Positions 59,001 to 64,000 of a stretch of 64,000 nucleotides of DNA are shown here, in pieces. A program made the position numbers and the translations under genes. The notes under the pieces are model-generated. The model searched no databases, was not told the DNA's origin, and saw only the letters and a list, made by a program, of their open reading frames with translations. Source of the DNA: an uncultured Opitutaceae bacterium (GTDB lineage Bacteria; Verrucomicrobiota; Verrucomicrobiia; Opitutales; Opitutaceae); the NCBI GenBank assembly GCA_951813085.1, contig OX638348.1, forward strand, positions 3,419,627 to 3,483,626, given 5' to 3'. The number at the start of each line of letters is the position of its first letter. Positions within the stretch are counted from its first letter, which is position 1.

Positions 59001-59246
59001 ATGAGCAAGAATGAGGAACCAGAGTGGGAAATCGTCGATTCCCTACCCAATGAGCGGAAGCCCAAGAAGAAGCCACTCAAGCCGAAGCTTTCTTGGAAAT
59101 TCATCGTTGGAGCCGGAATCGGGCTAGCGATCGCTATCGTATTCCCACGATTCGTGATCAATCTCGTCCGAAACCTTATCGCCTATTGGTGGCTGATCTT
59201 GGCCTTCGGAGCCTATTGGTTCATCCGACGCAAAGCGCGCCGATAA
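59001..59246 (+). CDS. small membrane protein (81 aa), unrecognised
   Basis: Start chosen at 59001 (MSKNEEPEWEIVDSLPNERK). An acidic then very basic N-terminus (KPKKKPLKPKL) precedes two short helices (FIVGAGIGLAIAIVFPRFVI and LIAYWWLILAFGAYWFI) and the tail RRKARR. It looks like a two-helix inner-membrane protein with both ends inside. Lies between the divergent DUF2851 gene and the carboxypeptidase, 57 bases before the latter. Confidence 0.6.
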   Translation: MSKNEEPEWEIVDSLPNERKPKKKPLKPKLSWKFIVGAGIGLAIAIVFPRFVINLVRNLIAYWWLILAFGAYWFIRRKARR

Positions 59247-59303
59247 AGCCTTTTAGACGTCCTCGCCTGAATAACGCTCCTGTCACACCCACTTCTGAAT
59301 CTC

Positions 59304-60332
59304 ATGTACAAGAAACTATTCGGATTCGTGCTCATTACGCATATCATAGTAATCGCCTACTTCGGATTGCGGCCCGGGGCTCCCACGACGGAGAGCCCTA
59401 CCAGCGTCAACAACGGCTCCTTGAGCGAATCTTCGACACTGAGTGAAACCGGTTCCACCACAATCGAAGAAGACGACTTGCTCGAACCGATGCGGGTGAA
59501 GGTGTCGTATCCAGAAATCGGTTCGTTTTCGGAACCTGTAGAGACAGAGCTCCCCGAAAGCATCAAGGCCGACGATATCAAGTCAGGAATTCTATACGAC
59601 CTATCGAACAATCGAGTGTTGTGGGCAAAGAACAGCGCCGAGGTTGTACGCATCGCCTCGATGACCAAGATGATGACCGCGCTATTAGCCTTCGAGGACG
59701 TTGACGACAACGACACGTTATCGATGGATACAGTAATCGGTGTTACAAACGCCGCTTACCGAATCGGAGGAAGCCAAGTATGGCTGGATCCTAGAGAGAG
59801 CTTCACGCTTCAGGAACTTCTCATCTCTATCATGGTAAAAAGCGCCAACGATTCTTCGTATTTGGTTGGCGAGTACCTCGCTGATGGCAATATGGATTCA
59901 TTTATCGAACGAATGAATACGCGAGCAATCGAGCTGGGCATGAATTCAACGCAGTTCCTCAACGCCCATGGTCTGCCAGAGGGAATCGACGGCAATACCT
60001 CTACCTGCGAAGATTTGGTTCGCCTAGCCGCTGCGCTGATTCAATTCGATCAAGCGATCGAATGGGCAGTTCTTCCTACATACAGATTTAGAGCCAACGC
60101 CAAGGAGCCCACCATCCTAGCGAACCACAACCGTTTAATTGATACGACCGAAGGTGTCGATGGATTGAAAACTGGATACACGAAAGCTGCCGGTTACTGC
60201 ATCGCTGCAACATGCCTACGAGAGCGTCAACGTATTATTGCAGTGACGACAGGATTTAAAGTCCGGCAAGCAAAGAGACGCGGCTACCAAGGCGCTGATC
60301 GATTGGGGGTACAGTGCAAAGCGAGCCTGTAA
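59304..60332 (+). CDS. D-alanyl-D-alanine carboxypeptidase (S11), C-terminus altered by a frameshift and IS256
   Basis: 342 codons as read. N-terminal signal/anchor helix (about 6-22) and a Ser/Thr-rich linker, then the penicillin-binding fold. The active site is complete: SMTK (Ser119, Lys122), SAN (180-182) and KTG (289-291). It trims peptidoglycan stem peptides in the periplasm. The frame ends RRGYQGADRLGVQCKASL. One base earlier the next frame reads LIDWGYSAKRA, the natural family ending, so one base is extra near 60290. The IS256 copy begins at 60323, inside that ending. The catalytic domain should survive; only the last dozen residues are wrong. Confidence 0.85.
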   Translation: MYKKLFGFVLITHIIVIAYFGLRPGAPTTESPTSVNNGSLSESSTLSETGSTTIEEDDLLEPMRVKVSYPEIGSFSEPVETELPESIKADDIKSGILYDLSNNRVLWAKNSAEVVRIASMTKMMTALLAFEDVDDNDTLSMDTVIGVTNAAYRIGGSQVWLDPRESFTLQELLISIMVKSANDSSYLVGEYLADGNMDSFIERMNTRAIELGMNSTQFLNAHGLPEGIDGNTSTCEDLVRLAAALIQFDQAIEWAVLPTYRFRANAKEPTILANHNRLIDTTEGVDGLKTGYTKAAGYCIAATCLRERQRIIAVTTGFKVRQAKRRGYQGADRLGVQCKASL

Positions 60333-61522
60333 AATTTTTTGTGTAAATGATTCGAACTGATGTTCTTAAGCGCTAGAGAGAACATCGAATGGAAGACGAG
60401 ATCAAGGAGGAGCTGATCGACCAGCCTCTCGACGGCTATAGCGGCCCGGAGGGCCGGTAGGTCCCGAAGGGCTTTTAGCAGAGCTGAAGAAGCGGGTGAT
60501 GAACCGGGTTCTGGACGCGGAGCTGACCGCTCACCTAGGGCGGGGGAAGCATGCCTGGGCCAATGGCGGGAACGTCCGCAGCGGGCGCAGCGGCAAGACG
60601 CTTCGCAGCGACGACGGGAAGCTTGCGATCGAGGTTCCCCGGGACCGCAAGGGCGAGCTCGAGCCGGCGCTCGCTCCGAAGAGGCAGCGCCGCCGAGGCG
60701 GCGGCCGAGGAGGTCGAGCAGCGGCAGGCGCGGCCGCTGGAGCGGGCGTACCCGATCGTCCACTTCGACGCGACCGTGGCCAAGGCGCGGAGCGAGGCCG
60801 AGGTCTCCAACCGGGCGGTCTGCCTGGCCCTGGCGATAGCGATGGAGGGTCGCAGGGAGGCGCTGGGGATGCGGTCCTCCCGGAGCGAGGGCTCCAAGTT
60901 CTGGCTGAACGTCCTCACCGAGCTGAAGGGCCGGGGCGTATCCGGCATCCTGGTATGCTGCGTGGACGGCCTGTCCGAGGCCATCGAGACGGTCTACCCG
61001 AAGGCCGCGAAGCACAGCTGCGCTTCGCGCGCATGCTCCGCAACAGCCTCAAGCGCGTCAGCTGGAAGGAGAAGAGGCAGGCTGCCTCGGAGCTGAGGAG
61101 CCTCTGCAAGGCCCCGGCAGCCGAGGCCGCCAAGCTGGCCCTGGACCAGTTCCGGTCCAAGCGCGGCGAGCGCTTCCCCGCGATCGGCAGAAGCTGGGAG
61201 GCGCATTGGGAGAGCGCGACCCCGTTCCTCGACTGCCCCGAGGACATCGGCAAGGTCCATATGCGCCGCCAGCGCCGGCGAGCCCCTCAACAGCTCGTCC
61301 AGGAAGATCAGCCGCAACCGTAATCTCTTCCCGACCACGGACTCGCTCTACAGGCTCTTCTACTTGGCGATTCGCAACATCTCCAGGAAATGGACCAAGC
61401 CCGCGAGGAACGGGACCGCGGCCCTGAAACGCTTTACCATTGAGTTCGGAGACAGAATCACAGAAAACAACAAATAACCAAGCATCTGTAAAAAAAATTT
61501 ACACAAATATCCTTACACCGCC
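60323..61522 (+). mobile_element. IS256-family element, copy 2 (transposase with internal deletion)
   Basis: About 1.2 kb, GC-rich, same element as 15711-17042 but in the other orientation. It lacks 125 bases found in copy 1 (between 16547 and 16672). The ends of that gap in copy 1 are the direct repeats GCGGCGCTG; here a single copy of its complement CAGCGCCGC remains at 60685-60693, pointing to slippage or recombination. The loss shifts the frame, and one T is missing near 60454 early in the gene, so no transposase is made. It lies within the 3' end of the carboxypeptidase gene. No target duplication is visible. Confidence 0.85.
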
Positions 61523-62004
61523 ACTTCATTATAATGGACGCTTTGTCATACCTATTAGCTCAATTTTACTATCGTTTCTCATATCTTACCCCTTTTGAGG
61601 TCAAAAATTATTCAAGCTCTTGACTATCCATTCGTTACAGACCTATGCAGAGGTGCATTTTGAAGGAGTTTTCATTTCGAGCTTTAACGTATGAGATCAT
61701 GCCACCCTGTATCGGGGCCTTCGTTTCATGGCAGAATCCAAGCCAACAATCTTTTTTTATGCGTTATTATCCACTATTAACGTATACTATCTATAAGTCT
61801 GAAGAAATGGGAAATAACTTCAGTTTGGGAAATATGCCCCTAATTTTCCTGCAAACTACTCCCCTCCGATTCCATCTGCAAACAATGCAATCGTAAATTG
61901 AAGTCTATAAGGCTTGAAAATAATCTGTTCCGCGCTGAGTTGGCTTCACTAACCATGCATTCGTCGATTATATCGAAAATAACGCTCAACTGGCTTGTCT
62001 CCCA
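61523..62004. other. 482-base AT-rich region upstream of the RfaH-like gene
   Basis: No convincing gene. Base composition is markedly more AT-rich than the core genes and the adjacent IS. The stretch probably contains the promoter and leader of the RfaH-like gene; no clear -35/-10 pair or known operon-polarity element was found. Confidence 0.45.
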
Positions 62005-62508
62005 ATGAAATGGTATTGCATTCACACAAAGCCAAAAAAGGAGCCATACGTCCAAAAGTACCTGCACCAGGAGCTTGAACTAGCAACCTACTATCCTCAG
62101 CTGAGCCGAAAACGGGTAATCCGCCGCGTAAAGAAAACGGTCCTGGAACCCTTATTCCCTCGCTATCTTTTTTGTCGCCTTGAGCTGGCAACAAGCTACA
62201 GGGCAGTGACTTATGCACGTGACGTACTGGGAGTCGTCAGTTCCGGTGACGTGCCGATAGAAGTGCCAGATCACACAGTAGAGCAGCTTCAATCTTGGAT
62301 CGAACGTTATGCAGAAAGCATCGAACTCGCTCTCAAGCCTAAACAAGGAGATCGCGTAAAGATCACAGAAGGTCCCATGCAAGGTCTCGAAGCGATTTTT
62401 CTAAGCGACCCTTCTCAAAATGAGCGTATTGCTCTGTTGCTAGACTTGATGAACTCACAGGCGCGCGTCCAAATTAGGCGCGACCAGGTAGAGCCGATTA
62501 AAAGCTGA
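62005..62508 (+). CDS. NusG/RfaH-family transcription factor
   Basis: 167 residues. The NGN domain runs from MKWYCIHTKPKKEPYVQKYL through YYPQLSRKRVIRR and EPLFPRYLFCRLE (about 30-62), and VLGVVSSGDVPIEVP. A KOW motif follows (KPKQGDRVKITEGPMQGLEAIF, about 111-132). It differs from housekeeping NusG (shorter, Arg-rich start region) and resembles RfaH-type paralogues that stop polarity in long surface-polysaccharide operons. No polysaccharide genes are in the window; if the reading is right they should lie nearby to the right. Frame intact. Confidence 0.88.
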   Translation: MKWYCIHTKPKKEPYVQKYLHQELELATYYPQLSRKRVIRRVKKTVLEPLFPRYLFCRLELATSYRAVTYARDVLGVVSSGDVPIEVPDHTVEQLQSWIERYAESIELALKPKQGDRVKITEGPMQGLEAIFLSDPSQNERIALLLDLMNSQARVQIRRDQVEPIKS

Positions 62509-63587
62509 GCTCGCAGTGCTTGGCTTTTAATGATACGTCGCCAATACCATCCTCTATTTCCGAAGCCGCCGTAGTTTGTCCAGAATAAGTAGGTCCCTTT
62601 ACGCATGCCTGGAAACTGCGGGAAATTGAGTATACTGAACACATGCCAACGGTGCCGGTCGAGTGATAACGCAATCCCAATCCTCGCTGACTTACTCCGC
62701 GACTATCGCCTAACTCGCCGTGCGATTCCGTCGCACAAACGATAGAAATTGCTCTTTGAATCAAGCGACTCCAGCTCAGCCAGAAACTAGAGGTTTCAAC
62801 CTGACCTCGAGCGGCTGGAAGATCCTCCACGACCACGCCTCCGCTCAGCCCGCTGAGTAGGTATCGACCAATTAGCTGCCAAGCCCGCAACCATCGCAAA
62901 AGGCTGAGAGAATGCTGCCTCCGATTCCGGTCCAGACTCAAGCCAGCCCGGCGAATCGAGTCAACGCTCTAGTAAACGCTGAACAGCTTGAATTCAATAT
63001 CAGGGAAAATCGAATAGTGTTTTAGGTTGGATGAACACAAAGCCATCCCGTTTTCAGCTGCAGCCGCGGCAAACAAGGCGCCTCTCGCCCTCATTTCGTG
63101 TTCCACACTATATTTGATCGATGTAAACCGCGGCTCGATCCCCTATTTTTTTCGATAGCGGGATCGTTTGGAAATCAAAGTCCCTAAATAAATTCTTTGT
63201 AATGCATTGCTGTCTCTTCAAGGACGTGCACTGCATGAGTTCCAAGTACGTACGTAAAGATATGGAGCGTCGCCTCTCCTTTCCACCAACCGAGCAACCT
63301 TACCGATTCCGAAAACCCCTCTTCGGAGACGCAGTTACACGGATCCGACGATCAACAAGCTAAGTGGGACTTCAACCTGCCGACGATCATTGCAACACCT
63401 TCTTAATCGATTGTAGTGGGACGCCGGAAACTGGCCCCCCGCTTACGTTCAGCTAAATTGGACGCGTTGTGAATAAGCGTTTCTGCATTGAACTCATCTA
63501 ACGCTGCGAACCCTTTCCCAAGTCAGGTAACTCATTTTGGTAACGTTACCAAAATGAGCTACCGGGCTAAGAGCGCTCAATCTGATG
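62509..63587. other. about 1.1 kb without a confirmed gene
   Basis: A minus-strand frame at 62498-62941 (147 codons) has no motif I can name and overlaps the end of the RfaH-like gene; it may be a remnant. On the minus strand at 63184-63351 an open stretch without a start codon reads like protein (GEATLHIFTYVLGTHAVHVL), suggesting the tail of a decayed gene. A perfect 28-base palindrome lies at 63531-63558. The region looks like a graveyard between the RfaH-like gene and the PaaX-like regulator. Confidence 0.45.
63531..63558. promoter_or_regulatory. 28-base perfect palindrome with a LacI-type operator core
   Basis: CTCATTTTGGTAAC (63531-63544) is exactly complementary to the following GTTACCAAAATGAG. 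The centre TTGGTAACGTTACCAA resembles operators of LacI/GalR repressors, which have a central CG. It lies 30 bases beyond the stop of the PaaX-like gene; no T run follows on either strand, so a plain terminator is less likely. Which protein binds it is unknown. Confidence 0.5.
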
Positions 63588-64000
63588 TCAAGGATCCAAC
63601 TCTGAGATGAGGTGTTCGCTAAGATGCTTGAAGGTCACTTGTCTCTTGTTCCAAGCTATTTTGCCCAAGTATCCGGAAGGGAGTAGTTCTTCGGAAAGAA
63701 AGGGATCCATTTGAAATACCTGCTTCCAGCTCGCCGTTTCATTCCTCAACCAGCTCGCACGCTGATCGCTTATCTCAGCAACTTTATGTAAACTCGACTC
63801 GAGAAACGCTATGTGAATTTGGTACTGCTCGTTGATCTTATCGAAATCCCAAGCGGAAGACACATAGTCCTCGCTGCTGTGATGGCCCAAAGGAATGCAT
63901 TCTTGAAAGAGCACAGAGCTGGGCTTCACATTTATATTTCGCAATTCCACAGACCAATCGCTATAAGGTCGGTGCGAAATCCATACGCTCCCTTGAAGGT
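63588..64000 (-). CDS. C-terminal part of a PaaX-like transcriptional regulator (cut by window end)
   Basis: The frame is open to the window edge, so the N-terminal winged helix lies outside; a GTG at 63950 is internal. The visible 136 codons match the PaaX C-terminal domain: AWDFDKINEQYQIHIAFLES, then a helix with RASWLRNE, and DPFLSEELLPSGYLGKIAWN, which corresponds to the DP-L-P-LLP-W-G signature of the family. PaaX represses phenylacetate breakdown genes elsewhere; members also govern other pathways. The assignment rests on these two stretches. Confidence 0.6.
   Translation of the reverse strand, partial: LQGSVWISHRPYSDWSVELRNINVKPSSVLFQECIPLGHHSSEDYVSSAWDFDKINEQYQIHIAFLESSLHKVAEISDQRASWLRNETASWKQVFQMDPFLSEELLPSGYLGKIAWNKRQVTFKHLSEHLISELDP

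Noticed and set aside
60284-61015. 243-codon minus-strand frame across IS256 copy 2
   Set aside because: Mirror of the frame in copy 1; antisense to the transposase.
62498-62941. 147-codon minus-strand frame after the RfaH-like gene
   Set aside because: No recognisable domain, and it overlaps the end of a clear gene; kept only as a possible remnant.
1-64000. CRISPR arrays or rRNA genes
   Set aside because: No regularly spaced repeats and no rRNA-like stretches were seen; only one tRNA was found.

Overview
The window looks like chromosomal DNA from a free-living or host-associated member of Verrucomicrobiota, probably class Opitutia (Puniceicoccales/Pelagicoccus-like). This is an inference from the gene set: a GldG plus DUF4340 ABC cluster, tandem DUF1080 protein, DUF2851 protein, a rhomboid with a short C-terminal helical tail, PEGA/TPR protein, OlsB/PlsC pair. 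It also rests on moderate base composition and a standard genetic code, with TGA, TAA and TAG all used as stops. No 16S gene or other direct marker lies in the window.

Layout. 1-14 kb is housekeeping: an lptF/G-asnS-psd run on the minus strand, a sodium:neurotransmitter symporter with a tiny overlapping MetS-like subunit, a broken CheV-type gene, htpG, miaA with two membrane genes, an LpxH-like phosphatase, a broken mscS, a Pmp3 protein and trpA. 14.2-24.1 kb is an island inserted at the 3' end of tRNA-His(GTG). The last 15-18 bases of the tRNA recur at 21626 and 24052, so two elements appear stacked. The first holds a truncated KAP-type NTPase, an IS256-family remnant, an intact type IIG restriction-modification enzyme and a frameshifted tyrosine integrase. 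The second holds a frameshifted SIR2-like gene with small neighbours and a broken membrane gene. 24.2-45.5 kb is core metabolism and translation (DUF1080, cutC, tkt, rplS-trmD, rpsP, ychF, rhomboid, Prc-type protease, prmC-prfA, HAD phosphatase, GldA/F/G-like ABC cluster, PlsC/OlsB lipid acyltransferases, M48 protease). 45.9-49.1 kb is an unfamiliar envelope trio (PEGA/TPR anchor, Gly/Ser/Gln-rich secreted protein, small secreted protein). 49.1-57.4 kb is a minus-strand nusA-infB-rbfA-nrnA-truB-ribF-tlyA-nadK block. From 57.6 kb come DUF2851, a small membrane protein, a D-Ala-D-Ala carboxypeptidase whose tail is cut by a second IS256 copy, an RfaH/NusG-like gene, a kilobase without convincing genes, and the C-terminal part of a PaaX-like regulator.

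Two themes stand out. First, gene decay: mscS (nonsense plus two frameshifts), nrnA (two frameshifts), tlyA (in-frame TGA), the cheV-type gene, the carboxypeptidase tail, the integrase, KAP, SIR2 and both transposases are all damaged, while essential genes such as asnS, htpG, tkt, infB, nusA and prfA are clean. That pattern fits relaxed selection in an ageing genome better than random sequencing error, though error in individual cases is not excluded. Second, regulation: a textbook terminator hairpin sits between a good sigma70 promoter and the nusA start codon, so NusA probably controls its own operon by attenuation.
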